Positions 50,547 to 59,144 are shown, counted from the stretch's first letter. The stretch: DNA of 64,000 nucleotides from Microvirga sp. KLBC 81 (GCF_003075415.1 NZ_QDAH01000008.1:62001-126000); one strand, 5' to 3'. Program-made: numbers and translations. The notes: generated by a model not told the origin, from the letters alone.

Positions 50547-51944
50547 ATGATGCGCAGCAGGAAATTCGTCAGCTCCGATGACGTCCGCACGATGTTCTCG
50601 CGGGCCATGTCCGACATGTACCGGGCCGAGGTCCCGCAGTACGGAACCCTCATGGAGCTGGTCGCCGACGTGAATGCCGCGACCTTGGCTGCCAACCCGG
50701 ACCTGAAGGAGCAACTCGCCCGGGCGGATGAGCTGGAGCGGCTGGACCTTGAGAGGCATGGAGCGATCCGGCTTGGCACGGCCGATGAGCTTGCGACCAT
50801 GCGGCGCCTGTTTGCCGTCATGGGAATGGCGCCGGTCGGCTACTATGACCTCTCTGTCGCCGGAGTGCCGGTCCATTCGACGGCCTTCCGGCCCATCGAT
50901 GATGCCTCCCTTGGGAGAAACCCGTTCCGCGTCTTCACCTCGCTGCTGCGTCTGGAACTCATCGAAGACGAGGCTCTGCGTAGCGAGGCGGCGGCTATCC
51001 TGGAGCGGCGGCAAATCTTTACGGACGGCGCACTCCGGCTCATCGAGAGGTTCGAGACAGCAGGCGGGCTGACGCAACCTGAGGCGGAGGAGTTCGTACG
51101 CGAGGCGCTCGAGACCTTCCGCTGGCACAGCGAGGCGACGGTCGACGCCAATACCTACAAAAAGCTTCACGATGCCCACCGCCTGATCGCGGATGTCGTG
51201 AGCTTCAAGGGGCCGCATATCAATCACCTGACCCCGCGCACCCTGGATATCGATGCCGTTCAAGCAGGCATGCCCAAGCGGGGCATCGCCGCCAAGGCGG
51301 TGATCGAGGGGCCGCCGACCCGCGCTTGTCCCATTCTCCTGCGCCAGACCAGCTTCAAGGCGCTGGAGGAGCCGATCCTGTTCAAAGGGGAGGGGGATGC
51401 CCAGAGCGGCACCCATACCGCCCGCTTCGGTGAGATCGAGCAACGCGGTATCGCGCTCACGCGCAAGGGTCGTGCGCTCTACGACGAACTGCTGGCCTCG
51501 GTTCGCGATGAAGGGAGCGCAGGCAATTCATTCTCGGACTATCCCACCCGGCTCGCCGAGGCTTTCCGGCGCTTCCCGGACAGCTATGAGGGGATCCGCG
51601 CGCGGGAGCTCGGCTTCTTCCGGTATTCATTGACGGAGTCCGGCGCCGCCGCTTCCGGCTTGGACCTGATGATCATGGACGACCTGATCGCAGCCGGTCA
51701 CGTGAAGGCCGATCCGATTGTCTACGAGGACTTTCTGCCCGTCAGCGCAGCCGGCATCTTCCAGTCCAACCTCGGCGGCACGGAGCAGAAGAGCTATTCG
51801 GCCAATGCCAACCGCGATGCCTTCGAGGCGGCGCTGGGAGCGTCCGTCCTGGACGAGTTCTCCCTCTACGAGCAGGCGCAGGCACGCTCGATCGAGGCGG
51901 TTCGGGCAGCCCTGCGGGACGGGCGTCAGTCATCTGCGGCCTGA
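50547..51944 (+). CDS. hglS: 2-oxoadipate dioxygenase/decarboxylase
   Basis: 465 residues of the former DUF1338/YdcJ family. It turns 2-oxoadipate into D-2-hydroxyglutarate with O2 and Fe(II). The P. putida metal and substrate residues His70/Arg74 and His226 correspond to His71/Arg75 (RHGAIRLG) and His227 (GPHINHLTPR); the glutamate ligand lies in RFGEIEQRG at about 296-298. The length is normal. It is first gene of the rightward operon and 32 bp before the oxidase gene. Confidence 0.92.
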   Translation: MMRSRKFVSSDDVRTMFSRAMSDMYRAEVPQYGTLMELVADVNAATLAANPDLKEQLARADELERLDLERHGAIRLGTADELATMRRLFAVMGMAPVGYYDLSVAGVPVHSTAFRPIDDASLGRNPFRVFTSLLRLELIEDEALRSEAAAILERRQIFTDGALRLIERFETAGGLTQPEAEEFVREALETFRWHSEATVDANTYKKLHDAHRLIADVVSFKGPHINHLTPRTLDIDAVQAGMPKRGIAAKAVIEGPPTRACPILLRQTSFKALEEPILFKGEGDAQSGTHTARFGEIEQRGIALTRKGRALYDELLASVRDEGSAGNSFSDYPTRLAEAFRRFPDSYEGIRARELGFFRYSLTESGAAASGLDLMIMDDLIAAGHVKADPIVYEDFLPVSAAGIFQSNLGGTEQKSYSANANRDAFEAALGASVLDEFSLYEQAQARSIEAVRAALRDGRQSSAA

Positions 51945-51976
51945 CCACGTCTTCCGCATCTTGAAGGATAATCCGC

Positions 51977-53260
51977 ATGAGAAACGATCCACGCAGCCAC
52001 GGCCTCTGGGAACGCTCGGCTCCCCCGGCCCCTCCCACATCACCTCTCTCGGCCGATATGACCGCCGACGTCGTGGTGGTCGGCGCGGGTTTCACCGGCC
52101 TTTCCGCGGCGCTCCATCTCGCAGAGGCAGGTGCGTCCGTGGTGGTCCTGGAGGGCGTCGAGATCGGCTTCGGCGGTTCGGGACGCAATGTCGGCCTCGT
52201 CAATGCCGGCATGTGGGTGATGCCTGACGACCTACCGGGTGAACTGGGCGAGGTCTACGGCAACCGTCTGCTTCACCTGCTTGGCGACGCGCCAAGGCTT
52301 GTGTTCGAACTGGTCGAGAAACACGCCATTGCCTGCGAGATCGAGCGCACCGGCACGCTCCACTGCGCGGTCGGCGTCAAAGGCTTTGCCGAACTCCAGG
52401 AGCGGGCGCGGCAATGGCAGGCACGGGGCGCACCGGTGCACCTGCTCGATGCGGAGGAGACGGCTCGCAAGGTTGGTACCACCGCCTATACCGGCTCGCT
52501 GCTCGACCTTCGCGCCGGAACCATACAGCCGTTGGCCTATGCCCGCGGGCTCGCCGCGGCGGCAATCAAGGCGGGAGCCCGGATCTTCACCTCAAGCCCC
52601 GTGGTGGACGCGCAGGAGGCCGATAGCGGATGGCTGGTGCGCACCGGGGGCGGCTCCGTGCGGGCCAGGTGGGTGATCGTCGCCACGAACGCCTACACGA
52701 CCAGCGTGTGGCCGCAGATCCGCGCCGAGCTCGTGCATCTTCCCTATTTCAATCTTGCCACCAGGCCGCTTGGCGACAACCTGCATAACACGATCCTGCC
52801 GGAGCGGCAGGGTGTCTGGGACACGAAGGAGATCCTGAGCTCCTTCCGCTTCGACCAGCAGGGGCGGCTTGTCTTTGGCAGCGTCGGTGCACTTCGGGGG
52901 CCGGGCCGCTCCATCCATCCCAACTGGGGTCGCCGTGCACTCCGAAAGCTGTTCCCCCAGCTCGCAGACGTTGAGTTCGAATACGAGTGGTACGGCAGCA
53001 TCGGCATGACCACCAACAACTTGCCGCGGTTCCACAGGCTGGCCCGGAACGTGGTCTCGTTCAGCGGCTACAACGGCCGCGGCATCGCGCCGGGAACCAC
53101 CTTCGGGCGCACGCTTGCGCGGCTTGTCCTGGGCGAGATCGCCGAGGCTGATCTGCCGCTGCCGCTGACCGATCCCGAGCCGGTCCGGTACCGGGCGGTC
53201 AAGGAAACCTATTACGAGGTCGGGGCCCAGATCGCTCATGCCGCCACGGACCGCCTCTGA
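51977..53260 (+). CDS. amaA: L-pipecolate oxidase-like FAD-dependent oxidoreductase
   Basis: 427 residues, DAO/DadA fold. FAD-binding motif VVVVGAGFTGLSAALHLAEA at about 30-50 and GSGRNVGLVNAGMWVMP next to the flavin. The C-terminal FSGYNGRGIAPGTTFGRTLA closes the FAD site. In P. putida AmaA oxidises L-pipecolate to delta1-piperideine-6-carboxylate in the D-lysine route. Assignment rests on fold plus the neighbours hglS and amaB; other amine substrates are possible for the family. Confidence 0.85.
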   Translation: MRNDPRSHGLWERSAPPAPPTSPLSADMTADVVVVGAGFTGLSAALHLAEAGASVVVLEGVEIGFGGSGRNVGLVNAGMWVMPDDLPGELGEVYGNRLLHLLGDAPRLVFELVEKHAIACEIERTGTLHCAVGVKGFAELQERARQWQARGAPVHLLDAEETARKVGTTAYTGSLLDLRAGTIQPLAYARGLAAAAIKAGARIFTSSPVVDAQEADSGWLVRTGGGSVRARWVIVATNAYTTSVWPQIRAELVHLPYFNLATRPLGDNLHNTILPERQGVWDTKEILSSFRFDQQGRLVFGSVGALRGPGRSIHPNWGRRALRKLFPQLADVEFEYEWYGSIGMTTNNLPRFHRLARNVVSFSGYNGRGIAPGTTFGRTLARLVLGEIAEADLPLPLTDPEPVRYRAVKETYYEVGAQIAHAATDRL

Positions 53261-53324
53261 CAACCGCGACACGTAAGCAAGCCGTTCAATCGCCATCCTC
53301 TTCATTTCGACAAAGGGTTCCAAG

Positions 53325-54863
53325 ATGTCCCGATCCTCCATTACTACCGAGGTCCACGGCCTCCTCCGACAGTTTGGCGTCTCCATCAACCGCTTCACCG
53401 GCGACACGCTCGAGGTGCGTTCACCGATCACTGGCGAGGCGATCGCCAATGTTGCCGAGGTCAGCGCTGCGGAGGCCCGCGAGACCATCGCCCGGTCGCA
53501 GGCTGCCTTTCTCCAGTGGCGAAGTGTTCCGGCACCTCGCCGCGGCGAACTCGTGCGCCTTCTGGGCGAGGAACTGCGCGCCAACAAGGAAGCGCTCGGG
53601 CGGCTCGTGACCCTCGAGGTCGGCAAGGTCATCTCCGAGGGCCTCGGGGAGGTCCAGGAGATGATCGACATCTGCGACTTCGCGGTCGGTCTCTCCCGCC
53701 AGCTCTACGGACTGACGATCCAGTCCGAGCGGCCCGACCATCGATTGACTGAGCAGTGGCATCCCGCCGGCGTGGTCGGCGTCATCTCCGCCTTCAACTT
53801 CCCCGTGGCCGTCTGGTCGTGGAATGCGGCGCTCGCCTTCATCTGCGGTGACTCGGTGGTGTGGAAGCCGTCCGAGAAGACGCCACTGACGGCGCTTGCC
53901 GTAGACGCCTTGTTCCGCCGGGCCGTGCGGCGCTTCGGCGACGCACCGGAGGGGCTGAGCACCCTGCTCATCGGCGGCCGCGACATCGGTGAGCTGCTGG
54001 TCGACGATGCACGCGTGCCCGTCGTCTCCGCCACCGGATCGACCCGGATGGGGCGCGCGGTGGGCGAGCGGGTCGCCCGCAGGTTCGGAAAGGCGATCCT
54101 GGAGCTCGGCGGTAACAATGCCTCCATCGTCACTCCTTCGGCCGACCTCGATCTGACGCTCCGTGCCGTCGCCTTCGGCGCCATGGGCACGGCCGGCCAG
54201 CGTTGCACGACGCTCCGACGCCTCATCGTTCATGAGAGCGTCTATGACGCGTTGGTGCCGAAGCTCGTCTCGGTCTACCAAGGGATCTCGGTCGGCAGCC
54301 CCATCGACAGTGACGCGCTCGTGGGGCCGCTGATCGACCGCGGTGCCTTCGAGGCAATGGAGAGAAGTCTTGACGCAGCGAGAGCCTGTGGCGGGATCGT
54401 TCATGGCGGCGAGCGGGTGAAGGTGAACGGAGAGGCGTCCTTCTACGTCCGTCCGGCGCTGGTGGAGATGCCGGAGCAGACCGGCCCCGTGGTGGAGGAA
54501 ACCTTCGCGCCGATCCTGTACGTGCTCAAGTACCGCGACCTTGACGAAGCCATCGCGCTCCAGAACGGAGTGCCGCAGGGATTGTCCTCCTCCATTTTCG
54601 CGACCGACATCCGCGAGGTGGAGCGCTTCCTCTCCGCTGCCGGGTCGGATTGCGGCATTGCCAACGTCAACATGGGCCCCTCGGGCGCGGAGATCGGAGG
54701 GGCCTTCGGTGGGGAGAAGGAGACCGGCGGAGGACGCGAGAGCGGGTCGGATGCCTGGCGCGGCTACATGCGTCGTCAGACCAACACCATCAACTACGGC
54801 CGCACGCTCCCCCTTGCCCAAGGCGTGAAGTTCGACGTCGATGCAGGCTCGGCCTTGGCGTAG
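53325..54863 (+). CDS. amaB: Piperideine-6-carboxylate / aminoadipate semialdehyde dehydrogenase
   Basis: 512 residues, aldehyde dehydrogenase family 7 type. NAD site VISAFNFPVAVWSWNAALAF and VWKPSEKTPLTALA, catalytic glutamate in LELGGNNASIV, catalytic cysteine in GTAGQRCTTLRRLIVHE. GGAFGGEKETGGGRESGSD near the C-terminus is typical of the ALDH7 branch (antiquitin/AmaB). It oxidises the product of AmaA to 2-aminoadipate, which after transamination feeds HglS. Last gene of the operon. Confidence 0.93.
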   Translation: MSRSSITTEVHGLLRQFGVSINRFTGDTLEVRSPITGEAIANVAEVSAAEARETIARSQAAFLQWRSVPAPRRGELVRLLGEELRANKEALGRLVTLEVGKVISEGLGEVQEMIDICDFAVGLSRQLYGLTIQSERPDHRLTEQWHPAGVVGVISAFNFPVAVWSWNAALAFICGDSVVWKPSEKTPLTALAVDALFRRAVRRFGDAPEGLSTLLIGGRDIGELLVDDARVPVVSATGSTRMGRAVGERVARRFGKAILELGGNNASIVTPSADLDLTLRAVAFGAMGTAGQRCTTLRRLIVHESVYDALVPKLVSVYQGISVGSPIDSDALVGPLIDRGAFEAMERSLDAARACGGIVHGGERVKVNGEASFYVRPALVEMPEQTGPVVEETFAPILYVLKYRDLDEAIALQNGVPQGLSSSIFATDIREVERFLSAAGSDCGIANVNMGPSGAEIGGAFGGEKETGGGRESGSDAWRGYMRRQTNTINYGRTLPLAQGVKFDVDAGSALA

Positions 54864-55109
54864 CGGGTCGGGTCTGCCACCACTGCGCAAGATGACACGG
54901 TAAAGCCGGGAAGAGGCCAACTCATCCCTTTCCTGCTTGGACGTTCAGGTGAATGTCTCCAATCTCTCGCGTCCCGGAAGTAACGCTTTGGTCTACTCGC
55001 CCGGCCCCAGGCAGACTTTCCCCAAAGGGATCTTCAGGGTCTGACCCGATGCCGCCCTTCGCGTCGATGGCGTGCCCGACCCGGGGCGCGACCAGCCCGT
55101 GTCGGCGGC

Positions 55110-55235
55110 GATCGGCTGGGCGAGCACGGCGGGCAGGTAGAAGGACGAGCCCCCAGGCGAGGATCTGGGTGAGGCCGAGGGTGGTGATGACCACCCTCTG
55201 GCTCGGCTTCGATGTCGCTGAACTTCCGGCGACGG
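55110..55235 (-). pseudogene. MFS transporter N-terminal fragment, frameshifted
   Basis: Leftward reading gives QRVVITTLGLTQILAWG, the first helix of a major-facilitator protein. In the run of five G about 55152 the frame must shift by one base, after which SSFYLPAVLAQPIAADTGWS continues the same helix pair. Homology stops soon afterwards. The rest of 54864-55266 has no supportable gene. It lies just downstream of the arsenic-type flavoprotein. Confidence 0.65.
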
Positions 55236-55266
55236 CTTCGCTCAATGACTGGGACACCTGCGGATC

Positions 55267-56712
55267 TCAACAGCAGCAGGCCAGTTCAGCAATCTTCTCC
55301 GAGACCTTCCGATCCGGCATATCCATAGGGCCGCAGCCGCAGCCCGACTTGCCCTCGGCTTTTGCCTCGGCATCCGCAGCGCAGCAGGCATCGACCTCTG
55401 CAGGGGCAGGCCCGCCGCAGCATCCCGACGATGCGGTCGCCGCATCCGCAGGAAGGTTCGTCGAGCATACGCCCGTCTCCGGCAGCACGAGGTGGATGTC
55501 GTCCGCTGCGGCCAGATCACCGGCAATCGCCGCCACGACCGAACGCACCTGCTCGTACCCGGTGAGCATCAGGAAGGTCGGGGCGCGGCCATAGCTCTTG
55601 ATGCCGACCGTGTAGAAGCCCGGCTCGGGATGGGCGAGCTCGCGATGACCGTGCGGCGGGACGGATCCGCAGGAATGCAGGTTCGGGTCGATCAGCGGCC
55701 CGAGCGCCTTCGAGCTCTCCAGCCACGAGTCGAGGTCGAGCCGCAGCTCGCGTGTGAGATTGAGGTCCGGGCGCTGTCCGGTGGCGGCCACGATCCGGTC
55801 GATCGGGCCAACCTCGCGGGTGCCCTGTGCCGTTTCGCCCTCGACCACGACCTGCCCGCCAACGGCCCTGACGCGGACCACGGAGAGCCCGGCCACCAGG
55901 GTAACTCGTCCGCTGTCGACGAGCGCCTTGAGGTTGGAGCCGAGTTCGCCCCGCGCCGGGAGCTGGTCGGCCCGGCCGCCGCCGTAGACCCGCATCAGAT
56001 TCTCCCCGCGGGTCGCCCACACGATGGAGGTCGCGGGATTGCGCTCCGCCAGTCGGGCGAGGTCGAGGAGCACGTTGGCGGCCGAGTGCCCGGCGCCGAC
56101 CACCAGCGTCGTCCTGCCCTCGTAGGCCGCGCGGTCGCGTCCGAGCACGTCCGGAATGCCGTAGGCGATATGCCCGGCATACTCGGCCTCGCCCTCGGCG
56201 AGGATCCCGCCCGCCCCCAAAGGATTCGGGGCCGTCCACGTGCCGGAGGCGTCGATCACCGCCCGCGCCAGGTCGCGCCGTATCGCACCGTTGCCGTCCG
56301 ATACGGCGAGCACGAAGGCCCTGGTCTCGCGGCCCTTGCTGAGAACCTTGTCGGCACCCCGGCGGGTGATGGCTGTCACCTTGGCACCAGTCTCGATCGC
56401 GGCCGCCATCTCGGGCGTCGCGGCCAGCGGATTGAGATAGGCTTCATAGAGGTCTGCTCCCGTCGGCATCGCCTCGCCCGGCGGCTCCTGCCAACCATGG
56501 GACCGGAGCAGGGCGCGCGCCTCCGCGTCGGTGTTGTACTCCCATGGCGAGAACAGGCGGACGTGCCCCCAGTCGCGCACATTGGCGGCGACGGTGGCGC
56601 CAGCCTCGTAGACCTTCACGGGCAGCCCGCGCCGGATCAGGTGGGCGGCGGCGGCGAGGCCGACCGGGCCTGCGCCGATGACGGCAACGGGAAGGTTATC
56701 AAGCGAGGTCAT
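55267..56712 (-). CDS. ArsO-like flavoprotein with cysteine-rich C-terminal tail
   Basis: 481 residues. FAD-binding VAVIGAGPVGLAAAAHLIRR at 10-29 and NAD(P)H-binding TLVVGAGHSAANVLLDLA at about 205, the layout of flavin monooxygenase/thioredoxin-reductase-like enzymes found in arsenic operons (ArsO type). The last 70 residues are unusual: SSGCCGGPAPAEVDACCAAD, then SGCGCGPMDM, and a terminal ACCC, about nine cysteines. They could bind As(III) or another soft metal. It is downstream of a DUF1127 gene and arsR in the same direction, so probably metalloid-induced. The reaction is not established. Confidence 0.75.
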   Translation of the reverse strand: MTSLDNLPVAVIGAGPVGLAAAAHLIRRGLPVKVYEAGATVAANVRDWGHVRLFSPWEYNTDAEARALLRSHGWQEPPGEAMPTGADLYEAYLNPLAATPEMAAAIETGAKVTAITRRGADKVLSKGRETRAFVLAVSDGNGAIRRDLARAVIDASGTWTAPNPLGAGGILAEGEAEYAGHIAYGIPDVLGRDRAAYEGRTTLVVGAGHSAANVLLDLARLAERNPATSIVWATRGENLMRVYGGGRADQLPARGELGSNLKALVDSGRVTLVAGLSVVRVRAVGGQVVVEGETAQGTREVGPIDRIVAATGQRPDLNLTRELRLDLDSWLESSKALGPLIDPNLHSCGSVPPHGHRELAHPEPGFYTVGIKSYGRAPTFLMLTGYEQVRSVVAAIAGDLAAADDIHLVLPETGVCSTNLPADAATASSGCCGGPAPAEVDACCAADAEAKAEGKSGCGCGPMDMPDRKVSEKIAELACCC

Positions 56713-56727
56713 GAGAAGGCTCCTTGG

Positions 56728-56979
56728 TCAGGATCGGCAGCAGGAGACGGGTGCGGGGGCGATGACGCTGCGAAGGCGGGCGACGAACTCGGCCCAACGC
56801 CGCGCCATGCCGGTGCAGCAGACGCGGCGGAGGCGCTCCACGGGGACGGCGTAGAGGTCTGTCCGGCGCAGGCCGATGTCGCGCAGGATGTGATCACCGA
56901 GATCGGCAAGCGAGAGCATCTCGCGATGCGTGGGGGCAGGACACTCCCGGCCGAGGAGGGAGGAGAGAAGGAGCAGCAT
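56728..56979 (-). CDS. DUF1127-like small protein
   Basis: 83 residues. LADLGDHILRDIGLRRTDLY is the DUF1127 signature (L-x-D-h-x-L-x-D-I-G-L-x-R-x-D). Cysteines occur as RRVCCTG and at the very end (SCCRS). I choose the ATG at 56979, six bases after CAGGAG; the frame continues to 57027. Small DUF1127 proteins often modulate RNA turnover or phosphate and carbon metabolism. Placement between arsR and the flavoprotein suggests the same arsenic-type control. Confidence 0.65.
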   Translation of the reverse strand: MLLLLSSLLGRECPAPTHREMLSLADLGDHILRDIGLRRTDLYAVPVERLRRVCCTGMARRWAEFVARLRSVIAPAPVSCCRS

Positions 56980-56995
56980 CGGCATCTCCTGTATC

Positions 56996-57021
56996 GCTAT
57001 TTCCGGTACAATGGAAATAGC
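56996..57021. promoter_or_regulatory. Predicted ArsR operator 1
   Basis: Perfect 9-bp inverted arms GCTATTTCC (56996-57004) and GGAAATAGC (57013-57021) with an 8-base spacer, just upstream of the DUF1127 start and after the arsR stop. GGAAATA also appears right before the arsR start (57352) and in site 2. Confidence 0.65.
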
Positions 57022-57033
57022 AGGCAAAAATAA

Positions 57034-57351
57034 TCAGGCGGCGTTCTCCGCCTGGGTTGTGCATCCGGCGTCGGCGCAACACTCGTCGGCCAGGAAGCCG
57101 ATGAGGCCGTTCATCGCCGGGTAGCTGGCCCGGCAGATCAGGGTCGTGGCCTGCCGCTCCTGCGTCACCAGTCCGGTCAGCAGAAGCCGCTGGAGGTGAT
57201 GCGAGAGCGTCGAGGCCGGGATCTTGAGGCGCTCCTGGATCTGCCCGACGGGCAGTCCCGCCTCTCCGGCCCGCACCAGCGTACGGTAAACCTGGAGCCG
57301 GGTGGTGTTCCCGAGCGCTTCGAGCTGCTTGGCTGCTTGTTCGATGTTCAT
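57034..57351 (-). CDS. arsR: ArsR-family metalloregulator
   Basis: 105 residues, winged helix: ALGNTTRLQVYRTLVRAGEA, LPVGQIQERLKIPASTLSHH, LQRLLLTGLVTQERQATT. The classical E-L-C-V-C-D-L metal box is absent (VGQIQERL instead). Cysteines cluster at the C-terminus: Cys91, Cys92 and Cys97 in ECCADAGC, plus Cys73. Acidithiobacillus-type ArsR binds As(III) with a comparable C-terminal Cys95/96/102 set, so this is probably an As(III) sensor of that type. It would repress itself and the two downstream genes through the palindromes at 56996 and 57391. Confidence 0.88.
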   Translation of the reverse strand: MNIEQAAKQLEALGNTTRLQVYRTLVRAGEAGLPVGQIQERLKIPASTLSHHLQRLLLTGLVTQERQATTLICRASYPAMNGLIGFLADECCADAGCTTQAENAA

Positions 57352-57390
57352 GGAAATAACGTGAAGCTGTTGGCAGGCGCTGTCAAGCGC

Positions 57391-57412
57391 TATTTCCAGA
57401 AATTTCGAAATA
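57391..57412. promoter_or_regulatory. Predicted ArsR operator 2
   Basis: TATTTCCAGAAATTTCGAAATA, outer arms TATTTC (57391-57396) and GAAATA (57407-57412). It is 40 bp upstream of arsR, where autoregulation would act, and matches operator 1 in its TATTTCC half. Confidence 0.6.
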
Positions 57413-57417
57413 ACTGC

Positions 57418-57774
57418 CGGTATGGACGCTCGTCACCCTCGCGGCGCTTCGGTTTCTCTCTTTCGCCAATGTGCCGGGGCTGCAGATTTACGTTGCCGAG
57501 CCCGCTAAGCAGTGTCGCCCGTGCGCGGTGATGTCGCCTAGGCGCTCAACATCGCGACCTTCAATCTCGGCATCGCTTTCGGGCGTGGGTTGGCGGCCAC
57601 GGTGGTCTCATCACCCCTCGGGCTCGGCGCCACCCTGTGGGTCGGCGCAATCCTGGTTGCCGTCGCTCTCGTGCTGACGGATCTGGAGCGGCGCCCTCGA
57701 CCGCTGCGCGGAGCCGGTCGGCCAGCCTGCATGACCGCTCGAGGCCACCTGCGAACTTTATCCCCTCAACCATG
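57418..57774 (+). pseudogene. MFS transporter C-terminal fragment with in-frame stop
   Basis: The first part reads VWTLVTLAALRFLSFANVPG, LQIYVAEPA. After a frame change it reads DVA-stop-ALNIATFNLGIAF and TVVSSPLGLGATLWVGAIL, VAVALVLTDLERR, a typical last-helices segment of an AraJ-like major facilitator. The stop is TAG where TCG (serine) would be expected, a single-base change. It points away from arsR. No start or N-terminal helices are present. Confidence 0.68.
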
Positions 57775-58070
57775 AAAATCGGCCCGACGACGAGTGCCGG
57801 GCCGAACATACAGGAGAGCCCCTGCGCCTCTCTATGAGAAGCCGAGGTGCTTCAAAGGGAGAATAACTGCTGAAAGGCTGAAGGTGGATCGCCAAGCAGA
57901 CTTGGAAAACTGCAGAGCTTTCACGATGGGCGCGTAGAGGGCGGCTTACGGAAAGTGACCAAGACTCCCGCGCAAGTGCTATAATGCGTTTGCCATGGGC
58001 GTTCGTGAGCTGGATGGCCCTCCCGTGACCAGTGCAGCCTGAACGCGGTCCAGGGCCCGGGAGAGACGCC
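57775..58070. other. Intergenic region, hairpin only
   Basis: Contains an 8-bp perfect hairpin TCGGCCCG/CGGGCCGA at about 57778-57804 and no gene I can support. The ribosome region of the DUF2270 gene (GGGAGAG) ends it. Confidence 0.4.
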
Positions 58071-58796
58071 ATGCTGACGGCAAACGATCAACGCGCCACA
58101 TCGGCTCTGAAGCCGACCATTACGCCGCCTGTTTTTCCGGGGACACCAACCGAGTTCATCAACCTCATAGCGCATTACCATCGCGCCGAGATCGCGCGGA
58201 TGGCCGGCTGGCGGGACCGGATTGACCGCACCACCAACTGGGCCATCACAGTCGTGGCCGCCATGCTGTCGGTTTCATTGTCCACGCCGACAGCTCACCA
58301 TGGTGTCCTGCTGTTCGCCATGATCCTGGTCTTGCTGCTGTTGGTGATCGAAGCGCGCCGCTATCGCTTCTTCGACGTCTACCGCAACCGTGTGCGCCGG
58401 ATGGAGCGGAACTACTATGCGCAGATCTTTTCGCCGGAGGATGGAACAACAGACGATTGGATTCACAAGCTGGGCGATGACCTGAGAAAGCCCCTGTTTC
58501 TGATTGGTCTCAACGAAGCGATCTCACGTCGTCTCCGCCGCAACTACTGCTGGATGTTCCTGATCCTGCTGCTTGCCTGGCTGGTCAAGACCACATTCAT
58601 CAGAATGCAAGACAGTGCGATGGAGGCTCACATCGTGACATCCGTCGGGGAATGGGTGCGAAATGCAGCCGTTGGTCCAGTGCCGGGCTGGGCAGTGATC
58701 GTGGCCGTCACAATCTTTTATGGCTGGATACTTTATGCCTCGCTGCGCCAACCCAAGGGAGAGGGCGAGCTTGCCTTCGGCAATGTGCATGTCTGA
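58071..58796 (+). CDS. DUF2270 membrane protein
   Basis: 241 residues. TPTEFINLIAHYHRAEIARM, then two close helices (TNWAITVVAAMLSVSLS and LLFAMILVLLLLVIEARRYR), the conserved FFDVYRNRVRRMERNYY, and two C-terminal helices. This is the DUF2270 pattern; function unknown. The ATG at 58071 has GGGAGAG upstream. It stands alone between the MFS remnant and a repeat cluster. Confidence 0.82.
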   Translation: MLTANDQRATSALKPTITPPVFPGTPTEFINLIAHYHRAEIARMAGWRDRIDRTTNWAITVVAAMLSVSLSTPTAHHGVLLFAMILVLLLLVIEARRYRFFDVYRNRVRRMERNYYAQIFSPEDGTTDDWIHKLGDDLRKPLFLIGLNEAISRRLRRNYCWMFLILLLAWLVKTTFIRMQDSAMEAHIVTSVGEWVRNAAVGPVPGWAVIVAVTIFYGWILYASLRQPKGEGELAFGNVHV

Positions 58797-59015
58797 GGCG
58801 GCGTTAAGAAGATGGCTGGCTGGTCGTCCCCACCTCGCGCCTATCCCTTCAATCCGGCATCACGCGGCTGAGTTGATTTCGGGCCGTGACAGTCGCGCTG
58901 AGTTTCGACTGCCGGCTGTTCCTCCCGCAAGAAACGCTGCTACTGAAGAAATCCGACTCTCAACCAGATCTGATGGCTCTGTCGCACCGCGGGTGTGCCC
59001 CGGAATGCAGGGCTA

Positions 59016-59060
59016 GAGCTTCGGACCCGAAAGTGGATTTCACTTTCGGGTCCGAAGCTC
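59016..59060. repeat. 20-bp perfect hairpin element
   Basis: Arms GAGCTTCGGACCCGAAAGTG (59016-59035) and its exact complement (59041-59060) around GATTT. It resembles the element at 7584 (AGC-TCGGA ends, AAGTGGATTT core) and abuts repeat copy F 12 bases later. The stretch 58797-59015 has no supportable gene. Confidence 0.8.
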
Positions 59061-59072
59061 ATTCTCTGGAGG

Positions 59073-59144
59073 AGCGCATCGCTTGGCGCGGAAAACCGGG
59101 TCCACTTTTCGCTGACGCGGACCTTCGGTTCCGCACGATGCGCT
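59073..59144. repeat. Dispersed palindromic repeat, copy F
   Basis: Perfect 9-bp ends AGCGCATCG (59073-59081) and CGATGCGCT (59136-59144), with GCGGAAAACCGGGTCCAC and TTTTCGCTGACGCGGACC inside. It is the cleanest copy of the family, in the same orientation as copy C. Confidence 0.8.

Noticed and set aside
55492..57033. 513-codon + strand frame opposite the ArsO-like flavoprotein
   Set aside because: GC-driven antisense frame; composition is Arg/Gly/Asp-rich without motifs, while the opposite strand has clear FAD and NADPH sites.
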